Assembly: GCF_014490035.1 (NCBI RefSeq)
Contig: NZ_CP061008.1
Coordinates: forward strand, 930,001 to 994,000
Length of the DNA stretch: 64,000 nt
Reading direction: 5' to 3'
Origin: Achromobacter xylosoxidans
GTDB lineage: Bacteria; Pseudomonadota; Gammaproteobacteria; Burkholderiales; Burkholderiaceae_B
Every line of letters begins with the position of its first letter. Position 1 is the stretch's first letter. Of this stretch, positions 31,090 through 40,884 are shown piece by piece. The notes under the pieces are model-generated. The model had not been told where the DNA came from. It saw only the letters and a program-made list of their open reading frames with translations, and made no database searches. Both the position numbers and the translations under genes were made by a program.

Positions 31090-32565
31090 CTACATCGGAT
31101 CGAGGGGATAGATGGGCCGGCGCACGTGCTTGAAATCAAGCTGGCCGTAGTCCGAGGTGGTCACCCCCACGCCGGTGCATTCGATGACCTGCGTCGCCAT
31201 GTCGGAAAAGCCCGCGCGCCAGTGCACGCGGCTCTTGAGCACGACATAGCGCTTTTGCAGCGGATCGATGCCGGCCGACAGCAGGCAATTGATGTCGAAC
31301 GGCTCCTGGTGACGGGACACCACCACGATTTCCACGCGGCCCGTGTCGATCACGACCGTCAGGCCGGTGTCGTTGCGCACGCCGCGGTACATGGGGCCGC
31401 GGTTCAGGTAGACGCCGTCGAACACCAGCTTGACGCGGCCGGTGACCTCCAGCGGCTCGCTGGGTTCCTTGATGGCGGGCATGGCCAGCTTGCCGCCGAG
31501 CTGGATCGTGATGGTCTGGCCCACGCCTGCGGCAGCCGCCTCGAGTGCGGCCTGCGGGTCGCAAATGGCGTAGAAGACCACGTTCTCCAGTTCCTGGCGC
31601 AGCACTTCCGCCAGCACGGCGGTGGTGTCCATGGTGCCGCCGGAACCGGTATTGTCGTAGTGGTCCAGCAGCACGACCGGGCCTTGTTCGATGGCCTTGG
31701 CGCGGGCAATGGTGGGCGCCAGCGGCTCCGGGTGGAACACCCAGTCGGCGCGGCCGTTCCAGGCTTGGTCCAGCAGCTCGTCGCGGTGGCGCTGCGCCTC
31801 GGGCAGGTTGCCGTCGGTACAGACCACCGCGCTCAGGCCGGCTTCGCGAATGTCGGCGTGCGGGAATCCCACGAAGACGGAAGCGGCCAGGACGCCGCCG
31901 GCTTCCATTGCCTTGCAGCGTTCCTGTAGCGGCTGGTTGGGCGCCGCGTGGGTGCCCTGGCACATGATGTGCGGCAGCATGGGTTTGTTGGCCCAGGACA
32001 TGACCGGCTTGATCTCGCCCTTGAGGGTGCGCGCGATCACGTTCGCGGCGCGCAGGCCGGCCGCGCGGATGTCCACGTGCGGATAGGTATGGAAGCCCGT
32101 GATGACCGTGGCATGCTTGACGATGTCGTCGTAGATGTTGGCGTGCATGTCCAGCGTCACCGCCACGGGCGTGTGCGGATCGATCTCGCGCAGGCGGCGC
32201 AGCAGGTCGCCCTCGGCGTCCTCCACGCCTTCGGCGACCATGGCGCCGTGCAGGTCGAGCAGGATGGCGTCGTAGCCGCCGCGCTGGACCTCGTCCAGGA
32301 CCAGCTTGCATAGCCGTTCGTGGGTTTCGGCGCTGGCGGGGCCGCTGGGCCAGGACTCGGCCGCCACGGGCACGACCATCTCGGCGCCTTCGCGCCGCGC
32401 CACTTCGATATAGCCGCCCAGGCCGCTGTCGGTGTTCTCGTAGGCCTTGATGGCGCGTTCGCCGGCCAGGATCTCGGGATTGCCGCGGAAGAAGCGTTCA
32501 AGCGGGGTAGGCACGGGCGAAAACGTATTCGTCTCGTGCTTGATCATTGCCAAAAGCCAACGCAT
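31090..32565 (-). CDS. M81-family metallopeptidase (MlrC-like), last gene of operon
   Basis: A 491-residue member of the MlrC/M81 family, named for the Sphingomonas enzyme that finishes microcystin degradation. Marks seen are KHETNTFSP at residues 9-17, DLHGAMV, the metal-site candidate DMHAN, the FHTYPHVD segment and the NTGSGGTMDTT loop. No signal peptide, so it should be cytoplasmic. It closes a leftward operon with an amidase, a peptide-type ABC transporter and a second M81 enzyme. An AGGA ribosome site precedes the ATG. The real substrate is unknown; a peptide with unusual amide bonds imported by the transporter is the natural inference. Confidence 0.88.
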   Translation of the reverse strand: MRWLLAMIKHETNTFSPVPTPLERFFRGNPEILAGERAIKAYENTDSGLGGYIEVARREGAEMVVPVAAESWPSGPASAETHERLCKLVLDEVQRGGYDAILLDLHGAMVAEGVEDAEGDLLRRLREIDPHTPVAVTLDMHANIYDDIVKHATVITGFHTYPHVDIRAAGLRAANVIARTLKGEIKPVMSWANKPMLPHIMCQGTHAAPNQPLQERCKAMEAGGVLAASVFVGFPHADIREAGLSAVVCTDGNLPEAQRHRDELLDQAWNGRADWVFHPEPLAPTIARAKAIEQGPVVLLDHYDNTGSGGTMDTTAVLAEVLRQELENVVFYAICDPQAALEAAAAGVGQTITIQLGGKLAMPAIKEPSEPLEVTGRVKLVFDGVYLNRGPMYRGVRNDTGLTVVIDTGRVEIVVVSRHQEPFDINCLLSAGIDPLQKRYVVLKSRVHWRAGFSDMATQVIECTGVGVTTSDYGQLDFKHVRRPIYPLDPM

Positions 32566-32598
32566 GGGAATTCCTGTGGGTTTGCTGTTGAGGATCGG

Positions 32599-34008
32599 TC
32601 AGGCAGCCCGGGGAGGCTGGGGCCAGGGGTGTTGTTCAGGCCGCATGGCTTCCCAGGCGCGCGCCATGCGCAGCACACCCAGGTCGTCAAAGCGCGCGCC
32701 CGCGATCTGCAGGCCGATGGGCAGGCCGGCCTTGGTATAGCCGCAATTGACGGACGCCGCGGGCTGCTCGCTCATGTTGTAGGGCAGCGTGAATCCGATG
32801 TGGTGCATGGTGGTCGCGACCTCGTTGGTGGGCGACGGCCATTTGGCGTTGTAGGCGACCACCGGGGCCACGGGCGAAAGCACGTAGTCATAGGGCGCGC
32901 AAGCCGCTACCGTCCTGGCGCGCACGTTCATGGTTTCGTAATAGCTGCGGAACACGGCCTCGCCGGACTGGCCGCCGCCGCTTTCCGCCCAGGTGCGGAT
33001 GAAGGGCAGGATCTTGTCGCGGCGCGCCTGCGACAAGGCCGACAGGTCGACGGCCGAGCGCGTGCGCCAGAAGCGGTCCACGCCTTCCAGCATGTCCGGC
33101 GTCATCCAGGGCTGCATCGGCGTGACGATGGCGCCGGCGGCTTCGAAGGCGCGGGCTGCGGCCTCGACCGCGGCGCGGATTTCAGGATCCAGCGGCAGGC
33201 CGCAGCCCGCGTCCATCAGCAGGCCGATGCGCAGGCCGCGCAGGTCGAGTTCCAGGTCCAGCCAGTCGAAGTCCTGGTAAGGCAGGCTCATGTGGTCGCG
33301 CGCGTCGGGCTGCGACAGCACGCCCATCATGAGCGCCGAGTCGGCGACGGTACGCGTCATGGGGCCGGCGCAGCGGCCCATGAACGGCGGGTCGATGGGG
33401 ATGCGGCCCAGGCTGGGCTTGAGCGTGGCGATGCCGCACCAGGCCGCCGGCAGGCGCACGGAGCCGCCGATGTCGGTGCCGATATGGAGCGGGCCGTAAC
33501 CGGCGGCCGCCGCGGCGCCCGCGCCGGCGCTGGAGCCGCCCGGGTTCTTGGTCAGATCCCAGGGGTTGCGGGTCAGTTCATGGAAGCTGGACAGGCCCGA
33601 GGACAGCATGCCGAAGTCGGGCATGGTGGTCTTGCCCAGCAGCACGGCGCCGGCCTCGCGCATGCGGGCGGCTGGCGGCGCATCGGCGGCGGCAGGCTTC
33701 AATTCCGTCGCTGCCGTGCCCAGCGGCACCGGCACGCCGCGCGTGGCGATGTTTTCCTTGATGGTGGCGGGAACGCCGTCCAGCGTGTGCCCGCCGGTCG
33801 CCAGCGGCTCGCCTTTCATCCAGCGGGCTTCGGAGGCGCGGGCCTGCGCCAGAGCGCCGTCCGCATCCAGCGCGTAGGTGGCCTTCAACTGCGGTTCCCA
33901 GCGCGCGATGTGGTCCAGCACGGATCGGGTGACCTCGACGGGCGAGAGCGTCTTGTCGCGGTAGGCCTGGAGCAGCTCCACGGCGGACAGTTCATGCGGT
34001 TGCGGCAT
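32599..34008 (-). CDS. Amidase-signature family hydrolase
   Basis: A 469-residue amidase with the Ser-cisSer-Lys triad: Lys84 in PATIKEN, the cis-Ser in NPGGSSAGAG (about 159-160) and the nucleophile Ser183 in TDIGGSVRLPA. The family hydrolyses carboxylic amides, aryl-acyl amides or peptide amides in the cytoplasm. It lies 34 bases after the ABC ATPase gene and 33 bases before the M81 gene, so it belongs to the same transcript and presumably acts on the imported compound. GatA is unlikely because no gatB or gatC is nearby. Confidence 0.9.
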   Translation of the reverse strand: MPQPHELSAVELLQAYRDKTLSPVEVTRSVLDHIARWEPQLKATYALDADGALAQARASEARWMKGEPLATGGHTLDGVPATIKENIATRGVPVPLGTAATELKPAAADAPPAARMREAGAVLLGKTTMPDFGMLSSGLSSFHELTRNPWDLTKNPGGSSAGAGAAAAAGYGPLHIGTDIGGSVRLPAAWCGIATLKPSLGRIPIDPPFMGRCAGPMTRTVADSALMMGVLSQPDARDHMSLPYQDFDWLDLELDLRGLRIGLLMDAGCGLPLDPEIRAAVEAAARAFEAAGAIVTPMQPWMTPDMLEGVDRFWRTRSAVDLSALSQARRDKILPFIRTWAESGGGQSGEAVFRSYYETMNVRARTVAACAPYDYVLSPVAPVVAYNAKWPSPTNEVATTMHHIGFTLPYNMSEQPAASVNCGYTKAGLPIGLQIAGARFDDLGVLRMARAWEAMRPEQHPWPQPPRAA

Positions 34009-34042
34009 TGCGGTTCCAGTGTGTGTACAGGCTGCGCGCGTT

Positions 34043-35740
34043 TCAGGGCGCGGCGGTGTGGCCCAGGCCGGCCGCGACCGGCCGGAAGTTGCGGAAGTCC
34101 CAGTCGCGTCCGGGGGCGGCGTCGATCAGGGCCCGTGTGTATTCGTGGCGCGGTTCGGTCAGCACGGTTTCGGCGGAGCCGGTCTCGACGACCTTGCCCC
34201 GCTGCATCACCATGATGGTGTCGCAGATCTGCGCGGCCACGCGCAGGTCGTGGGTGATGAACAGCACGCCCACGCCGGTGCGCTGGCGTACCTGTTCCAG
34301 CAATTCCAGCACCTGCGCCTGCACCGATACGTCCAGGGCGGACACGGCTTCGTCGGCCACCAGAATCTCGGGGTCCATGACCAGGGCGCGCGCGATGCAG
34401 ATGCGCTGGCGCTGGCCGCCGGAGAACTGGTGGGGATAGCGGTTCATCGCGTCGGGACTCAGGCCCACGACGCTCAGCGTTTCGCCGGCGCGTTTCAGTG
34501 CTTGTTCGCGGGCCACGCCGAAATTCAGCAGGCCCTCGATGATGGATTCGCCGACGGTGCGGCGCGGATTCAGCGAACGGTACGGATCCTGGAACACGAT
34601 CTGGATGCGGCGGCGCACCGGGCGCAGCGCCGAGCCGGACAAGGTGCTGAGGTCTTCGCCGCCCATCATCATGTGGCCCGCGGTGGGTTCGATCAGGCGC
34701 ACGATGCAGCGCGCCACGGTGGATTTGCCCGAGCCGGACTCGCCCACGATGCCCAGGATCTCGCCCTTGCGCAGCGTCAGGTTGACGTCGGCGGCCGCGA
34801 TCACGTTGCGCGCAGCCTGGCGCGAAAACAGCGAACTCTTGGTGCCGTAGGTGCGGCCCAGGCCCTTGACGTGCAGCACCGGCATGCCGGCCGGCGCCTC
34901 GCGGCGCGAGGGCACCAGGCTGGGGACCGACGACACCAGCCGGCGGGTATAGGACTGCTTGGGCTCGGCCAGGATCTCGTTGCGCGTGCCGCTTTCGATC
35001 AGGTCGCCGCGGTTCATCACCACGATGCGGTCGGAGATCTCGGCCACCACGCCGAAGTCGTGGGTGATGAACAGTACGGCGGTCTGGTGCTTGACCTGCA
35101 GTTCCTTGATGAGCGCCAGGATCTGCTTCTGCGTGGTGACGTCCAGCGCCGTGGTCGGCTCGTCCGCGATCAGCAGCTTGGGCTCCAGGATCAGCGCCAT
35201 GGCGATGACGATGCGCTGGCGCTGGCCGCCCGACAGCTGGTGCGGATAGGCCTCGAAGATGCGCTCGACGTCGGGCAGGTGCACCGACCGGAACATGTCC
35301 AGCACCTTGGCGCGGCGGTCCGCGGCCGACATCTGCTTGCGGTGCAGGCGCAGCACCTCGTCGACTTGCTTGCCCACGGTGTGCACGGGGTTCAGGGCGG
35401 TCATGGGCTCCTGGAACACCATGGCCATGCGCGTGGCGCGCATCTCGCGCAGGCGGCGCTGCGTGGCGGTGACCACGTCTTCGCCTTCCACGCGGATCGA
35501 ACCCGCGCTGACGCCCAGCACGCCGGGAGGCAGCAGGCCCATGACGGCCAGCGAGGTGACGGATTTGCCGGAGCCGGATTCGCCGACGACGCACACGGTT
35601 TCGCCGGCATGCACGTCCAGGCTCAGGTTGCGCACGACGCGGTTGCCGGCGCCGGCGACTTCCACCGAGAGGTTGCGGATGGCCAGGATGGCGGTGGAGG
35701 TATCGCCTGCGGGAGGAGTGGGGGAATAGGTCATCGGCAT
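34043..35740 (-). CDS. Peptide/nickel-type ABC transporter, fused two-domain ATPase
   Basis: A 565-residue protein with two complete ABC ATPase domains in one chain, equivalent to DppD plus DppF (as in GsiA and YejF). Walker A sites are near residues 53-60 and at about Lys339; both halves keep LSGGQRQR- or FSGGQRQR-type signatures and Walker B Asp-Glu. It energises the permease pair encoded just upstream. The ATG overlaps the stop of the permease gene (TGATG), so the start MPMTYSP is preferred over the internal ATG two codons later. Confidence 0.93.
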   Translation of the reverse strand: MPMTYSPTPPAGDTSTAILAIRNLSVEVAGAGNRVVRNLSLDVHAGETVCVVGESGSGKSVTSLAVMGLLPPGVLGVSAGSIRVEGEDVVTATQRRLREMRATRMAMVFQEPMTALNPVHTVGKQVDEVLRLHRKQMSAADRRAKVLDMFRSVHLPDVERIFEAYPHQLSGGQRQRIVIAMALILEPKLLIADEPTTALDVTTQKQILALIKELQVKHQTAVLFITHDFGVVAEISDRIVVMNRGDLIESGTRNEILAEPKQSYTRRLVSSVPSLVPSRREAPAGMPVLHVKGLGRTYGTKSSLFSRQAARNVIAAADVNLTLRKGEILGIVGESGSGKSTVARCIVRLIEPTAGHMMMGGEDLSTLSGSALRPVRRRIQIVFQDPYRSLNPRRTVGESIIEGLLNFGVAREQALKRAGETLSVVGLSPDAMNRYPHQFSGGQRQRICIARALVMDPEILVADEAVSALDVSVQAQVLELLEQVRQRTGVGVLFITHDLRVAAQICDTIMVMQRGKVVETGSAETVLTEPRHEYTRALIDAAPGRDWDFRNFRPVAAGLGHTAAP

Positions 35741-36645
35741 CAGATCCTGCGCACCATTTTCGGGTCCAGCGCGTCGCGCAAGGCGTCGCCCAGGATGTTC
35801 ACGCTGAGCACGGTCAGCGACAGGAACAGGCCGGGGAACAGGATCAGGCCGGGCAGCATGCGGAAGTACATGCGTCCTTCGGACATGATGTTGCCCCAGG
35901 AGGCGATCTCGGGCGGGATGCCCGCGCCCAGGAAGCTCAGGATGGCTTCGGTGAGCATGGCGGAGGCGAACACATAGGTACCCTGCACCGTCAGCGGCGC
36001 GATCGTGCTGGGCACCATGTGGCGCCACAGCAGCAGCGGCAGTGGTGTGCCCAGGGCCAGCGCGGCTTCGACATAGGGTTCGCCGCGCACGGTCAGGATC
36101 TGGCCGCGCACCAGCCGCACCACCCGCGGAATTTCCGGGATGGTGATGGCGACCAGCACGGTGGTGATGCTGGCGCCCGTGACCGACACCAGGGCGATCG
36201 CCAGCAGGATGCCGGGGATGGCCATGATGGCGTCCATGGTGCGCATGATCAGCCCGTCCAGCGAACGGAACCAGCCGGCGATCACGCCGATGACCAGGCC
36301 GATGGCGACGCTGACCAGCGCCGCGCCCAGGCCCGCGATCAGCGAGATGCGCGCGCCGTAGGCCACGCGCGACCAGACGTCGCGGCCAAAGGCGTCGGTG
36401 CCCAGCAGGTAGTCGGAGAAGGGCGGCTTCAGGCGCGCGCCGGGGTTGATGGAAGTGGGGTCGACCGTACCCAGCAGCGGCGCGAACAGCGCGATGGCGA
36501 CGACCGCCACCAGCACGATCAGCGCCAGCATCACGGGCCAGCTCTTGAGTCCCTGGCGGATCTGGCGCCAGGCGGTAGCCTGGGGCGTGCCGCCTCCGGG
36601 GAGATCGGCGGCCGCTTGCGCGGCGGCATCGGTTGGCGTTTGCAT
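35740..36645 (-). CDS. Peptide-type ABC transporter permease, DppC class
   Basis: A 301-residue inner-membrane protein with five or six membrane segments. It has the DppC-class N-terminal extension and the LLGTDAFGRDVWSRV segment typical of this subunit. The EAA loop that contacts the ATPase is in AALALGTPLPLLLWRHMVP. It pairs with the DppB-type subunit four bases upstream. The ATG giving MQTPTDAA was chosen; an upstream in-frame start would overlap the previous gene. Confidence 0.92.
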   Translation of the reverse strand: MQTPTDAAAQAAADLPGGGTPQATAWRQIRQGLKSWPVMLALIVLVAVVAIALFAPLLGTVDPTSINPGARLKPPFSDYLLGTDAFGRDVWSRVAYGARISLIAGLGAALVSVAIGLVIGVIAGWFRSLDGLIMRTMDAIMAIPGILLAIALVSVTGASITTVLVAITIPEIPRVVRLVRGQILTVRGEPYVEAALALGTPLPLLLWRHMVPSTIAPLTVQGTYVFASAMLTEAILSFLGAGIPPEIASWGNIMSEGRMYFRMLPGLILFPGLFLSLTVLSVNILGDALRDALDPKMVRRI

Positions 36646-36649
36646 GGCG

Positions 36650-37591
36650 TTAATACCTGATTCGCGGGTCGAACACCGTGTAGGCGCAATCGACAACCAG
36701 ATTGATGAACACGTAGACGAACGCGAAGAAGAGCGTCAGGCCCTGGATGACGGGGTAGTCGCGCGCGAGCACGGCTTCCACCACCAGCCGGCCCAGGCCG
36801 GGGATGTTGAACACCGATTCCGTCACGACCACGCCGCTGATCAGCAGCGCGATGCCCAGGCCCACCACCGTGGCGATGGGCACGGCGGCGTTGCGCAGGG
36901 CGTGGCCCAGCAGCACGCCGGTTTCGCCCAGGCCCTTGGAGCGCGCCGTGCGGATGAAATCCTCGCCCATGACCTCGATGACGCTGGTGCGCGTGATGCG
37001 CGCGATCAGCGCCACGTAGACCGTGGACAGCGCCAGCGACGGCAGGATGAGGCGGTGCAGGTAAGGCCAGAAACCCTTGGCCAGCGGCGCGTAGCCCTGC
37101 ACGTTGAACCAGCCCAGCTTGATGGCGAAGAGCCAGATCAGCACGTAGCCCGTGACGAAGACCGGCACGGAGAATCCCAGCACCGAGAAGCCCATCACGG
37201 CGCGGTCCAGCAGCTTGCCTTGACGCCATGCGGCCAGCACGCCCAGCGGAATGGCGACGAGCAGGGTGAACACCAAGGTCAGCACCGCCAGGCTGAGCGA
37301 CGGTTCCAGGCGCTGGCCGATCAGCTTGGTGACCGGCACGCCGGACATGAGCGAGGTGCCCAGGTCGCCTTGCAGGAGCTTGCCGCCCCAGATGAAGAAT
37401 TGTTTGATGACCGGCTGGTCCAGGCCCATCGTCTGGCGTATCTGGACGATGCGCTCGGGCGTGGCGCCGTCGCCCGCCATGATGATGGCCGGATCTCCCG
37501 GGCTGAAACGCAATATCGCGAAGACCACCACCGCGACCATCACCAGAACGGGGATGGTCGCGAGGAGCCGGCGTGAGACAAATGCCAGCAT
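36650..37591 (-). CDS. Peptide-type ABC transporter permease, DppB class
   Basis: A 313-residue inner-membrane permease beginning FVSRRLLATIPVLVMVAVVVF, with the DppB-class GDPAIIMAGDGAT segment and the EAA-type loop FIRTARSKGLGETGVLLGHA. Six membrane segments are expected. It forms the channel with the DppC-type subunit for the substrate delivered by the binding protein encoded 26 bases upstream. Confidence 0.93.
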   Translation of the reverse strand: MLAFVSRRLLATIPVLVMVAVVVFAILRFSPGDPAIIMAGDGATPERIVQIRQTMGLDQPVIKQFFIWGGKLLQGDLGTSLMSGVPVTKLIGQRLEPSLSLAVLTLVFTLLVAIPLGVLAAWRQGKLLDRAVMGFSVLGFSVPVFVTGYVLIWLFAIKLGWFNVQGYAPLAKGFWPYLHRLILPSLALSTVYVALIARITRTSVIEVMGEDFIRTARSKGLGETGVLLGHALRNAAVPIATVVGLGIALLISGVVVTESVFNIPGLGRLVVEAVLARDYPVIQGLTLFFAFVYVFINLVVDCAYTVFDPRIRY

Positions 37592-37617
37592 GAATTTCCC
37601 CCTGAACTACTTGCCCA

Positions 37618-39183
37618 TCAAGGGGCTTTCTTGACGTTCCAGAACGCGAACACCGGCGCGTGCACCAGGCCCGAGAGCTTGGTCGAGTAGACGGTGGGCA
37701 CGGACATCTGGCCCAGCGGGACGTACAGGCCTTCATCGATGCCGATGCGCTGCACTTCCTCGGCGATCTTCTTCTGTTCCGCGGGGTCGGAGGTCAGCGC
37801 CATCTTCGTGCGCAACTCTTCGATCTGCGGGAAGTCGGGCCAGCCGAACCAGGCGTTGTCGCCGTTGGCCGCGGCCGGGGCGGAACGGACCGGGTCCATC
37901 ACGTCCGTGGCGTACCAGTTGGTGTTGTGGATGTTCCAGCCGCCTTCCGCGGGCGCAGCCTTCGAGGCGCGGCGCGTTGCGACGCTCTGCCAGTCCATCG
38001 CGGCCAGGTTGACGTTGAAGCCAGCCTTGCGCAGCGCCTGCGCCATCACCACCGGCTGGGCCGACAGCGTGCCGACGTCGGTCGCGTGCATGACCAGGAT
38101 GGGCGTGTTGTCGTAGCCCGCTTCCTTCAGCAGCGCCTTGGCCTTCTCGATGTTGGACGGCACCACCATGTCCTTGCCGATGTCGCTTTCCAGCGGCGTG
38201 CCGCAACCCCACAGCGAGGCGCAGGTCTTCCAGTATTTCGGATTGCCGACCAGCGCCTTCATGACGTCTTCCTGGCCGATGGCGTACATCGCGGCCTGGC
38301 GCACCTTCTTGTTGTTGAAGGGCGGGTACTTGAAGTTGAAGCGGTACATCGTGAAGTAGCCGACCGGGCTGAGCGACTCTTCCTTCAGATCCTTGTTGCC
38401 TTCGATCATCGGCAGCAGGTCATAGGGGAACTGCTCGACGAAGTCGATCTCGCCGCCCAGCAGCGCGTTGGCGGTGGTCAGCGCATCCGGCATGACGTCC
38501 CATTCGACCTTGTCGACGTTGACGACCTTGCCGCCGGCCAGGCCGCTGGCGGGCTCCTTGCGCGGCACGTAGTCGGCGTTCTTGGCGTAGACGGTCTTCA
38601 CGCCCGGCTTGAATTCGATGACCTTGAACGGACCCGAGCCGGTCATGTCGGTGATGGGCTGGCCGATGGCCTGTTCGGCGATGCGCTTGGGCATCATGAA
38701 CGGCGCGGTGCCGGTGGGCTTGGACAGGGCGCGCAGCGCCAGGTCCGTGGGTTCCTTCATGACGATGCGGAAGTTCTTGTCGTCGATGACTTCGATCTTG
38801 TCGGTGAACTTCAGCAGCGTGCGGCCCATGCCGTCGCCGGCGGCCCAGCGCTTGATCGAAGCGACGCAGTCCTCGGACGTCACCGGCTTGCCGTCATGCC
38901 ATTTCTGGCCGTCGCGCAAGGTCATGGTGTAGGTCTTGCCGTCGGGGGAGACTTCCCACTTTTCCAGCATCTGCGGCTGGATCTTGTTGTCGGCGTCGGT
39001 AGCCAGCAGGGTGTCGTAAATCATGTAGCCGTGCCACGTCGTGATGTACGCGGTGGTGGCGTGCGGGTCGGTCAGGCGCAGAGGCGAGTGCATCACCGAC
39101 TTGATGACGGTCTCGGCGTAGGCGCCGTGAGCCATCATCATGGTGGCGCCGGCCAGCGCGGCCGCTCGGACGTACTTCAGCAT
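37618..39183 (-). CDS. Extracellular solute-binding protein family 5
   Basis: A 521-residue periplasmic binding protein. The signal peptide (MLKYVRAAALAGATMMMAHG) is likely cut after AYA at residue 23. Family 5 marks include MYDTLLA-type early strand, LEKWEVSPDGKTYTMTLRDG, KWHDGKPVTSEDC and the later NNKKVRQAAMYAI. Such proteins capture oligopeptides, glutathione, opines or nickel. AGGGGAA precedes the ATG. An upstream extension of the open frame lacks a signal sequence and was rejected. The ligand is probably the substrate of the M81 enzymes and the amidase in the same operon. Confidence 0.93.
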   Translation of the reverse strand: MLKYVRAAALAGATMMMAHGAYAETVIKSVMHSPLRLTDPHATTAYITTWHGYMIYDTLLATDADNKIQPQMLEKWEVSPDGKTYTMTLRDGQKWHDGKPVTSEDCVASIKRWAAGDGMGRTLLKFTDKIEVIDDKNFRIVMKEPTDLALRALSKPTGTAPFMMPKRIAEQAIGQPITDMTGSGPFKVIEFKPGVKTVYAKNADYVPRKEPASGLAGGKVVNVDKVEWDVMPDALTTANALLGGEIDFVEQFPYDLLPMIEGNKDLKEESLSPVGYFTMYRFNFKYPPFNNKKVRQAAMYAIGQEDVMKALVGNPKYWKTCASLWGCGTPLESDIGKDMVVPSNIEKAKALLKEAGYDNTPILVMHATDVGTLSAQPVVMAQALRKAGFNVNLAAMDWQSVATRRASKAAPAEGGWNIHNTNWYATDVMDPVRSAPAAANGDNAWFGWPDFPQIEELRTKMALTSDPAEQKKIAEEVQRIGIDEGLYVPLGQMSVPTVYSTKLSGLVHAPVFAFWNVKKAP

Positions 39184-39265
39184 GAATGTTCCCCTTGATG
39201 CGTAGTGAGCGGCGCCATCGCGCCGCTGCGTCGTTGGTCCGCCGCGCGGTGGCGGCGTGCGAGCT

Positions 39266-40774
39266 TCAGGCGGTAGCGGACCCGCCGGAAAAGACAGGTC
39301 CGCAAGGCGCCATTCTGATGCCGGGACGCAACCGTGTCCATGGTTGTTTTGCCGCATCCATCAGCATGGAACCCGGGGCCGCGCACACCAGGATCTTTTC
39401 CGCGATGCCAGTGAAATCCGCGCGGAAGTGGGCGGAGCTCTTGACCACCAGGATCGCTGCGCGCTGCGGTTCCACGCCGGCGAAGCGGAACATCTCCTGG
39501 TCGGCCATCTGCACCTTGTTGGAGGCGACGATGATGCGTACGCCGCCGATCCGCAGACAGGCGCTGGGGCCCAGGTCCATATGGAAGCCGCGATAGAAGG
39601 CGCCGTGCGTATCGAAGCGTCCATCCGAAGTTTTCTCGACGATGAACTCGGTGTCCAGCGGCTCATCGTCGGGAATACCCGAGTGTCCACCCAATGCAAT
39701 GCGTACCTTGTTTCCAGCGCCCGCGCGGTGGGCGGCCAGCGCGGCCGCGGGGTCGACGATGAGGCCGATGGCGGTGTCGCGCGCATCGTGCCGAATCAGG
39801 GCGCGCAACACGCCAGTGGTGTCCGAGCTGCCGCCCGCGCCCGGGTTGTCCTGCGCGTCGGCGATGACCACGGGCTTGTGCGCGTCGCGCGCCAGCCGCA
39901 TGGCTTCCTGCACGGCTTCGTCGGGCGTGTAGAGCTTGCCGCCGAAGTCGCGTTCCGCGTTGAGCACGGCGCGCGCCATTTCGTCGGCAGCGGCGTCGGC
40001 TTCGGCTTGGGTCGCGCCGTAAGCCCACACCGTGGGGGCGCACTCGGGGAAGTCGGCTGCGGGAAAACCCGTGGCGAACGACAGGCTGAGCGCGCCGCGC
40101 GTTTCGATGTCGCCCACCATCTGGTACAGGCTGCGCGAGGGTTCGATATCGGTGGACTGCCAGCACAGTGAAATCAGATAGGGCAGCGCGCGCAGGGCCA
40201 CGCAAGGCCGCGGCGCGCCTGCCAGCCGCCTGGCCAGCAATTCGGCTGCGCGCTGCCCGGTTTCGGCCATGTCGATGTGAGGATAGGTGCGGTAGCAGAC
40301 CAGCGCGTCGGCGTGGCGCACCATGGCGCGGGTAACGTTGGCGTGCAAGTCCAGGCTGGCGACGACGGGGACGTCCGGACCCACCAGCTCGCGCACGCGC
40401 TTGAGCAGTTCGCCTTCGCCATCGTCCAGGTGCTCCGTGACCATGGCGCCGTGCAGATCCAGGTAGACGCCATCCAGCGGCAGCGCCTGCGACAGGCCTT
40501 GCAGGATCATCGCGCTGATGCGTTCGAACGCATCCTGGGTGACCGGTCCCGAAGGACTGGCCGCGGCCCAGGTGGTGGGCAGCAAGGTGTGCCGCCCCAT
40601 GGCTTCAATAAAGCCCGCCACCGGTATGTTGGCGCCCGCCACCGCCTGGAACATCGCTGGCCCGCTGACCAGCTTGGGCCAGCCGCCGCCTTTCTCGGCA
40701 AAATCTTCCCACGCCGCGCGCGAAGGCGCGAACGTATTGGTTTCATGCTGAAAGCCGCCTATCCCGATGCGCAT
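39266..40774 (-). CDS. M81-family metallopeptidase (MlrC-like), first gene of operon
   Basis: A 502-residue second M81 enzyme, only distantly similar to the one at 31090. It keeps QHETNTFAP at residues 9-17, LDLHGAMV, the SLDLHAN metal-site candidate, YRTYPHID and the NPGAGGSSDTT loop. It is likely cytoplasmic and metal-dependent. AGGGGA precedes the ATG at a good distance. It opens the leftward operon and is followed, 82 bases on, by the solute-binding protein. Two divergent M81 enzymes in one transport operon suggest two cleavage steps or two related substrates. Confidence 0.88.
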   Translation of the reverse strand: MRIGIGGFQHETNTFAPSRAAWEDFAEKGGGWPKLVSGPAMFQAVAGANIPVAGFIEAMGRHTLLPTTWAAASPSGPVTQDAFERISAMILQGLSQALPLDGVYLDLHGAMVTEHLDDGEGELLKRVRELVGPDVPVVASLDLHANVTRAMVRHADALVCYRTYPHIDMAETGQRAAELLARRLAGAPRPCVALRALPYLISLCWQSTDIEPSRSLYQMVGDIETRGALSLSFATGFPAADFPECAPTVWAYGATQAEADAAADEMARAVLNAERDFGGKLYTPDEAVQEAMRLARDAHKPVVIADAQDNPGAGGSSDTTGVLRALIRHDARDTAIGLIVDPAAALAAHRAGAGNKVRIALGGHSGIPDDEPLDTEFIVEKTSDGRFDTHGAFYRGFHMDLGPSACLRIGGVRIIVASNKVQMADQEMFRFAGVEPQRAAILVVKSSAHFRADFTGIAEKILVCAAPGSMLMDAAKQPWTRLRPGIRMAPCGPVFSGGSATA

Positions 40775-40884
40775 CAGGATTCCCCTTGTCGTTTTTGATA
40801 TGAGGAAGACGCGGCTACGCCGCGCCCATTTCAGTTCCCGCTGCAAACGGGCACAACGCAACTAACTGGCAAGATCGTCCCAAG

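Noticed and set aside
32599..34008. GatA subunit of the tRNA amidotransferase
   Set aside because: The amidase signature is shared, but no gatB or gatC is nearby and the gene lies in a transport operon.
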